A stretch of DNA of 64,000 bases from UBA7803 sp040219135 (GTDB taxonomy: Bacteria > Pseudomonadota > Gammaproteobacteria > Pseudomonadales > Azotimanducaceae), in NCBI GenBank assembly GCA_040219135.1, contig JAVJTA010000017.1:1-64000 (forward strand), in the 5' to 3' direction. This document shows positions 32,528-43,702 of the stretch, one piece after another. The notes beneath the pieces were generated by a model. It saw only the letters and a list, made by a program, of their open reading frames with translations. It was not told the origin of the DNA and searched no databases. Each line of letters opens with the position of its first letter. The stretch's first letter is position 1. The position numbers were made by a program, and so were the translations under genes.

Positions 32528-33352
32528 CTATTCAGGCGCGGCCAGCCGCGCCAGCAGCGTCGCCGCGGTAATCGGGCCGTAGGTCATGAAGCCGACGATC
32601 GCGTCCGCGACCCGCCTCGGCTCGTGCACGGCGACCTCGTGGCCCGCCCGGGACAGCACTTCCAGCGTGGCGTTCGGCAGGCGCAGGAAGTCCTGAAGAT
32701 TCGAGACCAGCAGGCTGTCCACCGCGCCGGCGATCATCAGCGTCGGGGTCGCAATCTCGTTGAGCCGGTCGACCACGTCGAAGGCCTGCATCGACTCGGC
32801 GCCCCGCTCGAAGTGGCCCTCGGAGACGCTGAGGATGTGCTCGGCGCGCAGTTCGAACCAGGCTTCGGTTTCCACGTCGTCGCGAAAGCGCAGCGCCCGA
32901 TAGCGAGCGAGGATGGCGTCCCGATCACCACGGCGCCGCTCGGCCAGGCGTTGCTGGCGTAGCTCCGGCGTGATTTTCGCGACGCCCTCGGCCGGTATCG
33001 GCGCCACCAGAATCAGACGCTCGAGGCGCTCCGGATGCTCGAGCGCCAGCAGGTAACCCACGCCGCCCCCCATGCTGTGGCCGGCGAAGGTCACGCGGTC
33101 CAGGGCGAGGTGGTCGAGGATGCCGATGACGTCCGCCGCGTACTGGTCGAGGCTGTAGCCGCCGGCCGTGTGCTCGCTCTGCCCGGTGCCACGGCACTCC
33201 ATGAGGATGACCCGATAGCGGGACCGCAAGCGCTCGGCCACCGGCATCCAGTTCACGCGCGAGGCGGTATAGCCGTGGTGCAGCAGAATCGGCTCGCCCT
33301 CGCCGGCCACCTCGTACCACAGGCGCGCGCCGTTGATTTGAGCGTACGGCAT
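32528..33352 (-). CDS. Alpha/beta hydrolase
   Basis: This protein of 274 residues has the classical fold: the oxyanion segment LHHGYTASRVNW (about residue 25), the nucleophile elbow FAGHSMGGGVGYLLALEHPERL (about residue 90, GHSMG), the acid in PTLMIAGAVDSLL and the His in SRAGHEVAVHEP. The cap is helical. The ATG at 33352 has AGGAGAACC upstream. It is probably an esterase, lactonase or thioesterase; nothing indicates the substrate. It is divergent from the methyltransferase gene at 33594. Confidence 0.88.
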   Translation of the reverse strand: MPYAQINGARLWYEVAGEGEPILLHHGYTASRVNWMPVAERLRSRYRVILMECRGTGQSEHTAGGYSLDQYAADVIGILDHLALDRVTFAGHSMGGGVGYLLALEHPERLERLILVAPIPAEGVAKITPELRQQRLAERRRGDRDAILARYRALRFRDDVETEAWFELRAEHILSVSEGHFERGAESMQAFDVVDRLNEIATPTLMIAGAVDSLLVSNLQDFLRLPNATLEVLSRAGHEVAVHEPRRVADAIVGFMTYGPITAATLLARLAAPE

Positions 33353-33593
33353 TTTTCGGGTTCTCCTGTCATGGCGCCCCACAGGTGCGCCGTAGGTGGC
33401 CAATGCGCCCGAATATTGTCATTCTTGAACAGGGAGCAGGCAACGCATCTCGGGGGAGATCTACATCGACACCAGCGAACCATTTCTCCGGGAGCCGGCG
33501 AATCAGTCGACCGATGACGTCGAGTACCATGCAGCGCTGGATGCGCACTGGAACCGCTCCGCTGCGTTTCACGGCTGTGTCATCGACCTGGGT

Positions 33594-34142
33594 GTGGGGT
33601 ACGGGGGCAGCCTGTTCACCTGGCTGCAGCTCAGTTCCATCTACGAGCCGGTCAACTACACGCGCGAGATCGTGGGGTTCGATAGGTTCGCAGGCTTTCC
33701 CGCTGTGCACGAGCGCGACGCGGGCGCCGACAACAGCGGGCGACTTCGCCCGGGCGGGTTCCGGGTCGCCGCGGGGACCGCGGCGGAAATCGAAGAGGCC
33801 GCGCGAATCCATAGCCAGACCCGATTTCTCGGCCACGTGGAGAAGGTCAGAATCGTTCAGGGGCCGATCGAAGAAACCCTCCCTCGGTTCATGGCGGACA
33901 ACCAGCACATGCTGGTTTCACTGCTGAACATCGACGTAGACACGTACCTGCCGACGCGAATCGCGCTGACGGAAGTCCTGCCGAAGATGCCGAAAGGGGC
34001 CATTGTGCTGTTCGACGAGGCAAATCATCGCAGCTTTCCCGGCGAGACGGCCGCGTTGCTGGATAGCCTCGATATGGCCGAACACAGGCTGCGCAGGTTC
34101 AACTACGCGCCGACCCTTTCATACGTCGTGATCGGCGAGTAA
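33594..34142 (+). CDS. TylF/MycF-type O-methyltransferase-like protein, 5' end unresolved
   Basis: The only conventional start in the frame is a GTG at 33594, giving 182 residues. Protein-like sequence, however, runs on upstream to about 33447 (EIYIDTSEPFLREPANQSTD, then VEYHAALDAHWNR and CVIDLGVGYGGSLFTW). It ends at a stop (33426-33428) without any ATG, GTG or TTG. The glycine-rich DLGVGYGGS is the SAM-binding start of the methyltransferase fold, so the shorter product would lack part of it. NIDVDTYLPTRIALTEVLPKMPKGAIVLFDE is the TylF-type metal and active-site region. Either the 5' end has a frameshift, a non-standard start is used, or the gene is broken. Confidence 0.65.
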   Translation: MGYGGSLFTWLQLSSIYEPVNYTREIVGFDRFAGFPAVHERDAGADNSGRLRPGGFRVAAGTAAEIEEAARIHSQTRFLGHVEKVRIVQGPIEETLPRFMADNQHMLVSLLNIDVDTYLPTRIALTEVLPKMPKGAIVLFDEANHRSFPGETAALLDSLDMAEHRLRRFNYAPTLSYVVIGE

Positions 34143-34177
34143 TCCGGAACAGCTGTTCCCCGCAGGCTTCCCGTGAC

Positions 34178-35404
34178 TCAGGGCGCGCACGGGTCCGCGC
34201 TGCAACTGGAAGGAAAGGGCGCATATACGCTGTCCGCTGGGCAGGACGGTGGCCCTCCAACCGGACACGTCGAGTCGCTGAGCGTGTCACCGGGCGGATA
34301 GATCGGCGTTGCACAGCTGCGGGACTGCATGCCCGTGGGTCGGCAGTCGCTCCAGTTGGCCTGTCTGCCATCCGATAGCCCCCGGCAGAACAGGCGACAC
34401 ATCTGGTCCTTGTCGAAGTTCGCGTTGTCGAAGCCCATGGCGAAGTTGTCGGGGATGTAGAGAAAGTAGATCCCCAGCGCGTCGCCCGGATCGCTGCAGC
34501 GCGTCAGCTCCATTTCCGCCTCGTACAGCGCCGAGTTCAGGCCCCCGGTGAGCAGAATCCGGATCGTCTGCTCCGCAAGCGGAATGATGCGCGGCTGCGT
34601 GCACTGTGCCTGAATGGAAAGCTGGTCGTTGACCAGGAAATAGCCCCGGTCTTCGGCGGCCTCCCTGCCTTGACGCAACTGCTCGACCAACGGCGTGGCG
34701 AATATCTGGTTGCGCACACCACCATCGCCGTACAGGGCCCCGCCGATCTTCACCGGCGGTGAAGCCGCCGGCACCGAAGCCGAGGCGAGCAGGAGGCTGC
34801 GGTACAGGTCGTATTTCCCTTCACTCGCGATCCGAGTCAGGTCCCAGGTCACGAAGTCACCGTTGTCGAGGTTGGTCGTGCCGACACAGAGCAGGCGCTG
34901 ACCCTGCTGAAGGCCAACGTCGTCGATCATGGAATCGGGGACGGTGTCTTTGAGAACCTGGACGAGCCCCGTGGTCTCGTTCACCGAGGAGGCGAACGGG
35001 ATCTGCCACCATGGGCGACGGGGCATCAGCTCGGTTCCGGGATTCGTGTAGTTGTCGTAGAGGTAGTTGTCGTAGGCGGAGCCGAGAAATGCATGCGTGG
35101 CCTGCAACGACCCCGTGCTGATGCCGGTTACCACGTGGAACGGGTTGCGTACGTGGTCGCCTGCGGCGGCGCTCCAACCGTACAGAACGCCGGCTCCGTA
35201 GGCGCCGAACGAGCCCCCGCCAGAGAGGAACAGCATGTCGATGCCTTCGGACTGGGATGCGGGCAATTGCACGGCGGAGGCATCGCACGCGTAGGGGTGT
35301 GCGACGGGAACTGCGCTGCACGCCGGGCAGTGGCTGCGGTGGGCGCAGCCTGCTGCCAGAACGACGGCGCAAACCGTGGACAGTAGTCGGGTCTCTATCG
35401 ACAT
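34178..35404 (-). CDS. Patatin-like phospholipase, lipoprotein
   Basis: This protein of 408 residues has a signal peptide and lipobox (VCAVVLAAGC near residue 18). The patatin domain follows (about 60-330), with the oxyanion-hole Gly run LSGGGSFGAYGAG, the nucleophile elbow TGISTGSLQA (GxSxG) and the catalytic DGG in LYGDGGVRNQ, the full Ser-Asp dyad. It would hydrolyse membrane phospholipids at the outer or inner membrane surface. The C-terminal 75 residues have eight Cys and many Pro, unusual for cytosolic patatins and fitting a disulfide-bonded periplasmic domain. It is divergent from a TIR-TPR gene 162 bases away. Confidence 0.9.
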   Translation of the reverse strand: MSIETRLLSTVCAVVLAAGCAHRSHCPACSAVPVAHPYACDASAVQLPASQSEGIDMLFLSGGGSFGAYGAGVLYGWSAAAGDHVRNPFHVVTGISTGSLQATHAFLGSAYDNYLYDNYTNPGTELMPRRPWWQIPFASSVNETTGLVQVLKDTVPDSMIDDVGLQQGQRLLCVGTTNLDNGDFVTWDLTRIASEGKYDLYRSLLLASASVPAASPPVKIGGALYGDGGVRNQIFATPLVEQLRQGREAAEDRGYFLVNDQLSIQAQCTQPRIIPLAEQTIRILLTGGLNSALYEAEMELTRCSDPGDALGIYFLYIPDNFAMGFDNANFDKDQMCRLFCRGLSDGRQANWSDCRPTGMQSRSCATPIYPPGDTLSDSTCPVGGPPSCPADSVYAPFPSSCSADPCAP

Positions 35405-35566
35405 CGAGGCCCCTTGCGCCCGAAGGGAGATCGGGGAATATAGTGAACCCGCGAGCACCCGTCCATTTCTGCGCCGTCGGGCGCGGCGACCTTGCATCGG
35501 GTGACACGCTTTGCAACCATGGCTTCGGGGTGCTGCGGCAAGACAGAGCGACGGGAAAAGAAAGGG

Positions 35567-37432
35567 ATGGGCACCTCCAGTTCGCCAATTGCCGTGTATG
35601 AGGGTGATGAGCCCTTCGTGTTCGTCTGCTATGCCCGGGCCGATTTCGACCTCATTTACCCCGAACTCCTGCGCATCTGCAACGCCGGCCTCAATGTCTG
35701 GTACGACGCCGGCATTCCACTGGGCTCGGAGTGGTCTGAACACCTGGGTTCGAGAATTGAGTCGTGCACCGAGTTCCTGTTTTTCGCCACGCCGAACTCC
35801 GTCGGGTCGGAGTACTGCCGCCGCGAGATCGGCTTTGCTCTCGATCAGGAAATCACGCTGCTGGCCGTGCATCTGGAACCCGTTGCGTTGCCTTCCGGGC
35901 TCAAGCTGATGCTCAGCAATCGCCAGGCCCTGCTGAAATACCAGCTCAGTGAGGAAGAGTACGCGCGCAAGCTCCTCGCCGCGCTGAGCGAAGGCCGGGT
36001 GGCGCCCCGTCCTTCCGCTGCACCCCGATCAGCCCCTGCCGCGCGCGGCGACAAGCCGACGATCGCGATCATGCCGTTCAGGAACCTCAGCAGTGATCCG
36101 GAACAGGAGTTCTTCAGCGAAGGGATCTCAGAGGACATACTGAATCGACTGGCACAACACAAAGGCCTGGTCGTCAAGGCGCGGACCTCGTCGTTCGCAT
36201 TGAAAGCTCAGAACGCAGACATCAAGACGATCGCGCGGACCCTGGGCGTTTCCCACGTGCTGGAAGGCAGCGTGCAGAAAGCCGGAAACCGGGTTCGCGT
36301 CATGGCGAGATTGATCCAGGCTGACGACGAGACACAGATCTGGTCGTCGCAGTACACGCGTGAGTTCGACGACGTCTTCCTGATTCAGGACGACATAGGC
36401 AGTGAGGTGTTCCAGGCATTGCATCTGCACCTTCTTCGTCCGAGGTTGGCGCACTTGTCCGTGCCGAATCGTGAAGCGTACAACGCGTATCTGCTCGGCC
36501 GCTATCACATGAACCGTATGGACCCGGTCGCTGCCATGGCGGCGTTCAAGCAGGCGGTTGGCTACGATCCGGACTACGCCGACGCTCATGCGGCAATGGC
36601 CGGCGTCCAGTTCGGCTTCCGCATCATGGGCATGAAGGAAAGCCAGTCCTTCATACAGGATTGCGTGACACGCGCGCTGGCGATAGAGCCGGGTCACGTC
36701 CTGGCAAATCAGATCCAGGCGTCGCTGCGGTTCATGGTGGACCTCGATTTCCAGACCGCCATCGATACCTGCTCGGAGTTGTGGCGCGCGCATCCGGACC
36801 AGCCCATGGACAACTACGCCGAGATGCTGCGCTCCATCGGCTGCTACGAACAGGCGCTGCGGGTGACCGAACTGATTCTGGAACGAGACCCGCTGTCTGC
36901 ATTCGAGTATCGCAACCAGGCAATGTATCTCAGGGATCTGGGCCGTTATGAAGAGGCGGGCGACGCGCTGGATCAGGCGGAACGGTTGGGTCTGCACATG
37001 ACGACGGAACAGGCAACGCTGGCTTTCGAGCGGCAGGACGCGGATGACCTGGAGCGCCTGATACCGCATATCGCCAGGCAGCTCGGCGAGGGCCACTGGC
37101 TGCACCTCTCGCACCAGGCGGCACTCGATTCCTTTCGCGGCGATCTGGACGCGTGCCGACGAACGCTAGCCACGGTCGAAGCGACGCAGGTGCCCGCGTT
37201 TCTCAAATGGCTGCTCGCCTTGTTCTGCAACGACCTGCCTCGGGCCCTGCAGTATTTCGCGCTTTCCCTCGCCAACCGCGAGCACCCGGCGTTTACCTGG
37301 AGCCAGGGCAGCGTGGGCATGCGTCGGATGTACCCATGGTACTACGACAGCGTGGAGCGGCAGCAGATGCTGCGCGAGTTCAAGCTCGACGATGCCTCGA
37401 TCGCGCGCTTGCGGGTTCCGGAAATCCAGTGA
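35567..37432 (+). CDS. TIR-domain / TolB-like / TPR protein
   Basis: This protein has 621 residues. Residues about 15-115 form a TIR domain (FVFVCYARADFD, then GLNVWYDAGIPLGSEWSEHL and SVGSEYCRREIGFALD), with a Glu at about position 87 in the place of the NAD-hydrolysing Glu. Residues 165-290 match the TolB-N-like domain found behind adenylate-cyclase and response-regulator modules (IAIMPFRNLSSDPEQEFFSEGISEDI, VLEGSVQKAGNRVRV). Residues 300-600 are TPR repeats (AAFKQAVGYDPDYADAHAAMAGVQ, and YEQALRVTELILERDP). No membrane helix is seen. It could cleave NAD on recognition of a trigger by the TPRs. The ATG at 35567 has a weak AAAGGG site. Confidence 0.88.
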   Translation: MGTSSSPIAVYEGDEPFVFVCYARADFDLIYPELLRICNAGLNVWYDAGIPLGSEWSEHLGSRIESCTEFLFFATPNSVGSEYCRREIGFALDQEITLLAVHLEPVALPSGLKLMLSNRQALLKYQLSEEEYARKLLAALSEGRVAPRPSAAPRSAPAARGDKPTIAIMPFRNLSSDPEQEFFSEGISEDILNRLAQHKGLVVKARTSSFALKAQNADIKTIARTLGVSHVLEGSVQKAGNRVRVMARLIQADDETQIWSSQYTREFDDVFLIQDDIGSEVFQALHLHLLRPRLAHLSVPNREAYNAYLLGRYHMNRMDPVAAMAAFKQAVGYDPDYADAHAAMAGVQFGFRIMGMKESQSFIQDCVTRALAIEPGHVLANQIQASLRFMVDLDFQTAIDTCSELWRAHPDQPMDNYAEMLRSIGCYEQALRVTELILERDPLSAFEYRNQAMYLRDLGRYEEAGDALDQAERLGLHMTTEQATLAFERQDADDLERLIPHIARQLGEGHWLHLSHQAALDSFRGDLDACRRTLATVEATQVPAFLKWLLALFCNDLPRALQYFALSLANREHPAFTWSQGSVGMRRMYPWYYDSVERQQMLREFKLDDASIARLRVPEIQ

Positions 37433-37463
37433 AGGCGTCAATGATAGAACCGAGCACGATTCG

Positions 37464-38894
37464 TTGAGCGGAGACTGGCCCGAGTACGGCAGCATCAGCG
37501 GTTCGATCGTTCTGATCGGCTTCGGGTCCATCGGTCGCGGCGTTCTGCCGCTGATCGAGCGCCACTTCTCCTTCGACCACAACCGGATGTGCGTGATCGA
37601 CCCCGACGCCGAAAACCGCACCTTTCTCAAGCAGCGTGGCGTTCGCCTGATCGACCAGGCGCTCACCCGCGACAACTACCGTGAGCTGCTCGGCGGGCTG
37701 TTCGCGGGCGAGACGGGGCAGGGATTCGTGGTGAACGTTTCCGTGGACACCGACAGTCTCGACGTGATGACGTTCTGCCGCGAACTCGGCGTGCTCTACA
37801 TCGACACGGTGGTGGAACCCTGGCCGGGCTTCTACTTCGACATGGATCAGCCGCTGGAGGCGCGCACCAACTACGCGCTGCGCGAGCGCGTGCGCGCAGA
37901 GAAAGCGGCGAACCCCGGGGGCACGACGGCCGTATCGTGCTGCGGCGCCAATCCGGGCATGGTGAGCTGGTTCGTCAAGGAGGCGCTGCTGAACCTTTCC
38001 CGCGACCTTGGTCACGGCGCTGCGCGTCCTCGTTCCCGCGAGGATTGGGCGACACTGATGCACGTTCTCGGGGTGAAGGGCGTGCACATCGCGGAACGCG
38101 ATACCCAGTACGTGCACACGCCGAAACCGATCGGCACCTTCGTGAATACGTGGTCGGTCGAGGGCTTCGTTGCCGAGAGCTTCCAACCCGCCGAGCTCGG
38201 CTGGGGAACGCACGAGAAGTGGTTTCCGGAGAACGGTCGACGTCACGAGTCCGGCTGCCGGGCGGCGATCTATCTCGACAGCCCCGGCGGGCTTACCCGC
38301 GTCCACAGCTGGTGTCCCACGCCCGGTGCTCAGTACGGATTTCTCGTGACCCACAACGAGGCGATCTCGATCTCCGACTACTTCACGCTCGGTGATCCGG
38401 GGGATCCCGAGTTCCGGCCCACCTGCCACTACGCTTACCACCCCTGCAACGATGCGCTGCTGTCGCTGCACGAGACCTTCGGCAGCGGCGCGGTCCAGTC
38501 GACGCACAGGATCCTCGATGAAACGGAAGTGATCGGCGGCATCGACGAGCTCGGCGTGCTGCTCTACGGCCATGTGAAGAACGCCTACTGGTACGGCTCG
38601 CGTCTGTCGATGGCCGAGACGCGTGAGCTCGCGCCCTACCAGAACGCCACCGGGCTGCAGGTCACCTCGGCGATCCTCGCGGGCATGGTCTGGGCGCTGG
38701 AGAATCCGCGCGCGGGCATCGTCGAGGCGGAGGAGATGGATCACGAGCGCTGTCTCGGCATCCAGAAGCCCTATCTCGGCCCGGTGGAAGGGCACTACAC
38801 GGAGTGGCATCCCCTCGCCAACCGCTGGAGTGGTTTCGACGAGGAGATCGACGAGTCCGACCCCTGGCAGTTCATCAACGTGCTGGCGTCCTGA
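37464..38894 (+). CDS. hss: Homospermidine synthase
   Basis: This enzyme of about 476 residues makes homospermidine from putrescine (or spermidine) with NAD. The Rossmann signature VLIGFGSIGRGVLPLI, the following TRDNYRELLGGLF and the core VVNVSVDTDSLDVMTFCRELGVLYIDTVVEPWPGFYFD match bacterial homospermidine synthases in order and length. CGANPGMVSWFVKEAL and GTFVNTWSVEGF are further conserved blocks. TTG 37464 gives the expected short N-terminus; ATG 37392 lies inside the TIR gene and would add a basic leader. The ribosome site is weak. The gene begins 30 bases after the TIR-TPR gene and may share its transcript. An HDAC-like amidohydrolase in the window could act on polyamines. Confidence 0.9.
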   Translation: MSGDWPEYGSISGSIVLIGFGSIGRGVLPLIERHFSFDHNRMCVIDPDAENRTFLKQRGVRLIDQALTRDNYRELLGGLFAGETGQGFVVNVSVDTDSLDVMTFCRELGVLYIDTVVEPWPGFYFDMDQPLEARTNYALRERVRAEKAANPGGTTAVSCCGANPGMVSWFVKEALLNLSRDLGHGAARPRSREDWATLMHVLGVKGVHIAERDTQYVHTPKPIGTFVNTWSVEGFVAESFQPAELGWGTHEKWFPENGRRHESGCRAAIYLDSPGGLTRVHSWCPTPGAQYGFLVTHNEAISISDYFTLGDPGDPEFRPTCHYAYHPCNDALLSLHETFGSGAVQSTHRILDETEVIGGIDELGVLLYGHVKNAYWYGSRLSMAETRELAPYQNATGLQVTSAILAGMVWALENPRAGIVEAEEMDHERCLGIQKPYLGPVEGHYTEWHPLANRWSGFDEEIDESDPWQFINVLAS

Positions 38895-39306
38895 GGGTCG
38901 CTCGCGCCGCCCGCGGGTAGCCCGAGCGCGATGCTCCCAGGCCGTCGCGGCGCGATTCCACATCTTGTTTACATTTCGGTCTCTCCGGGCTGCTAGGGTA
39001 ATTGGTCCCGTGCGGCGCAAATGGCGGGGGAGCCATCATGCGCAGATCTGGTCGATATGCCGCCGTTGTGATGCCTTTCGGCAGCGGCGTGGTCTGCGCT
39101 CTCCCCATCTCCCACCAGCTTCATTGCCTGAGTTCTCTCGACCTGGTTTTTGACCGAGCCCCGATCGGGGGTCGAGCGGAGTCGCGTCCGGGATTTCGCC
39201 AGGGAGCCCCCGCGGGTCGTCAAACGCGGAGACTCGGATTCACGCCTGGCCGGACGCTGACGGTGTCGCCACGCGCCTGCCAGGCCTCTCTATCAGGAGA
39301 AGAGGG
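38895..39306. other. Gene-free region after the homospermidine synthase gene
   Basis: No gene or relic is recognised here. A 12-bp perfect palindrome CCCCGATCGGGG sits at 39159-39170, and a 15-bp tandem duplication begins at 39296 just before the next gene. The region must contain the promoter for the 39.3-40.9 kb pair. Confidence 0.4.
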
Positions 39307-39325
39307 ATGAGGAGAAGAGGGATGA
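39296..39325 (+). repeat. 15-bp tandem duplication carrying two starts and ribosome sites
   Basis: The 15-base unit GGAGAAGAGGGATGA occurs twice in a row (39296-39310 and 39311-39325). Each copy carries a GGAG-type ribosome site and an ATG, so the gene has two equal start signals in frame, giving 152 or 147 residues. Confidence 0.7.
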
Positions 39326-39765
39326 GGTCTTCGATATTTCGACTGTTTCTGTCGGCCACCTTGACGCTCGGGGTCCTCACGATGTCGTCGGTGGCACGCG
39401 CGAGCGAGCCCATCGCTCAGGTCATGGGCGGTGGTGGCCTGTCCGTCTATCCGAAGGTGGATGGCTCGCTGAGCCTGACCGTGGCCGGACCGGGATTCTG
39501 GCATCGCATGATGGTCGAGTCGGGGGAAGGCGCCGTGTTCCGGCCCGACGACCAGCATGGCAGGCCGTTACCCGATGGGTTGTACCGGTACGAGATTCGG
39601 GTCGTCAGCGCCGAGAACGAAAGCGCCTCGACGGGCCAGGCGTTCGCTTTGCGAGCGCCGCAGGGCGGTGCTCCAGGCCCGGTGCAGACCGGAACGTTTC
39701 AGATAGATCAGGGCTCGGTCTCCGTCGTGCGCGGCGGAGGGCCGAGGCAGGGAGGCTCACGATGA
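39322..39765 (+). CDS. Secreted hypothetical protein
   Basis: This protein of 147 residues (152 from the ATG at 39307) has a signal peptide (FRLFLSATLTLGVLTMSSVARA) and a small domain with GGGGLSVYPKVDGSLSLTVAGPGFW and PLPDGLYRYEIRVV. This reads like a short beta-sandwich similar to those that precede phage-tail-like or adhesive proteins. The C-terminal tail is Gly/Arg-rich (VRGGGPRQGGSR). It overlaps the next gene by four bases (ATGA), so the two proteins are made together. No family is recognised. Export to periplasm or surface is predicted. Confidence 0.7.
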   Translation: MRSSIFRLFLSATLTLGVLTMSSVARASEPIAQVMGGGGLSVYPKVDGSLSLTVAGPGFWHRMMVESGEGAVFRPDDQHGRPLPDGLYRYEIRVVSAENESASTGQAFALRAPQGGAPGPVQTGTFQIDQGSVSVVRGGGPRQGGSR

Positions 39766-40940
39766 AGCGCATGACCACAGCCATGGTGTTTGCCGCCGCA
39801 GTGCTGGTCGCGGTCCCGGTCGCGGTCCACGCCGCCGACGTCTCGGTTTCCGACTCCGACCCGGACATCTTCTTCGATGACACCAACGTCACCGGAGCGC
39901 AGCCGCACGAGTTCACGATCAGCACCGACCTCGTGCCACAGACCTTTGCCGTGACTCAGGTCGATGGCGCTGGAATGCCGGTGCCGGCGTTCCTGGTCGA
40001 CCGGAACGCGGCCCTGAACACGCTCGTGGTGGGAGCCTCCGGATCGGTGGGGATCGGGACTGCCACACCGTTCGGGCCGCTGCACATCCTTTCTACGTTT
40101 CCGTTTTTATCCCTCGACAACGGCGCACAGGCGTGGAGCCTGGCGTCGGACAACGCGTCGTTCGGGATAGGAAAGGTGCTCGAGGCGCGCTATCCGTTTC
40201 TCATCGGAGAGAACGCGCCGGGGTCCAGCCTGACGATCAACGACATCGGCGACGTCAGCGTCGGGGTCCCCTCCCAGGCAACGACCGCATTGTCCGTGAC
40301 CCGCGCGGACGGAACCGCGAAGCTTCGTGTCGCAGAAGACCTGGTGCCGGCGAATCCTCTTGTGCCGCAGACGATGTTCGAGTTGGGCCGGTTCGGCGCG
40401 ATTCGCTTCGATCTGGTTGATCAGAGCAGCGGCAATACATGGGTCTTTCAGAACCGCCTCACCTTCGACATCACCCTCGCCGGCACCGGAGTCCAGGAGT
40501 TCAAGCTCGACGGTGGTGGCAATCTGACCATCAGCGGGGCGCTGCTCCAGCAATCCGACGCCAACTCGAAAGACGGGTTTGAGCCGCTGAGCGGCCAGTT
40601 CGTCCTGGAGCGGTTGCGTGGGCTGCCGATATCGACCTGGCACTACAAAGCCGACACCGAGAGGAAAGTACACGTCGGCGCCACGGCGCAGGACTTCTAC
40701 ACCAGCTTCCCGCTGGGGCGCTCCCACGCCAGCATCGCCCCGCTGGACGTTGCCAGCATCGCGGTCGCCGGCGTGAAAGAGCTGGACCGATTGGGTCGGC
40801 AGGCCTCTGAGCGTCTGGCGAAGGTCGAAAACACGGTCGAAGCGAAGGACAGCGAGATCGCGTCGTTGCGCCATCGGGTCGATGAGCTCGAGTCGACGGT
40901 GCAACAGCTGATGTCCATGCTGCGGCACGCACAGCGCTGA
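39762..40940 (+). CDS. Secreted protein with S74-type intramolecular chaperone domain
   Basis: This 392-residue protein has a signal peptide (FAAAVLVAVPVAVHAA) and an N-terminal beta-rich region with repeated GSVGIGTATP-type motifs (typical of shaft-like fibres). A C-terminal domain begins at SDANSKDGFEPLSGQFVLERLRGLPISTWHYKAD (about residue 270). This matches the endosialidase-type chaperone/peptidase S74 domain: S-D-x-x-x-K-x-x-x-x-P, then L-x-x-L-P-x-x-W-x-Y. HVGATAQDF is the GxxAQ(D/E) helix, and a coiled coil ends the protein. In phages this domain trimerises the fibre and then cuts itself off between Ser and Asp. Here it sits on a secreted chromosomal protein, so it may build a trimeric surface fibre. 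Confidence 0.82.
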   Translation: MKRMTTAMVFAAAVLVAVPVAVHAADVSVSDSDPDIFFDDTNVTGAQPHEFTISTDLVPQTFAVTQVDGAGMPVPAFLVDRNAALNTLVVGASGSVGIGTATPFGPLHILSTFPFLSLDNGAQAWSLASDNASFGIGKVLEARYPFLIGENAPGSSLTINDIGDVSVGVPSQATTALSVTRADGTAKLRVAEDLVPANPLVPQTMFELGRFGAIRFDLVDQSSGNTWVFQNRLTFDITLAGTGVQEFKLDGGGNLTISGALLQQSDANSKDGFEPLSGQFVLERLRGLPISTWHYKADTERKVHVGATAQDFYTSFPLGRSHASIAPLDVASIAVAGVKELDRLGRQASERLAKVENTVEAKDSEIASLRHRVDELESTVQQLMSMLRHAQR

Positions 40941-41038
40941 GGTTGCGGTCCGCCCGGGCGGAACAGCAATGGCGGGGTGTGCCCGCGCCGGAACCCCCGT
41001 AGACTTCGGTCAACGCGGCTGCACGGGGCAACGACGAC

Positions 41039-43663
<2,625 letters not shown>

Positions 43664-43702
43664 ATCGTCGGCCGCTGGCGGCTCGGACTCGCCCGCCGCT
43701 GA

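Noticed and set aside
39159..39170. CCCCGATCGGGG palindrome as terminator
   Set aside because: No T-run follows on either strand, so it is only a GC-rich palindrome; a binding site cannot be excluded.
40949..40962. TCCGCCCGGGCGGA palindrome as terminator of the S74 pair
   Set aside because: The stem is perfect but no T-run follows, so a rho-independent terminator is not supported.
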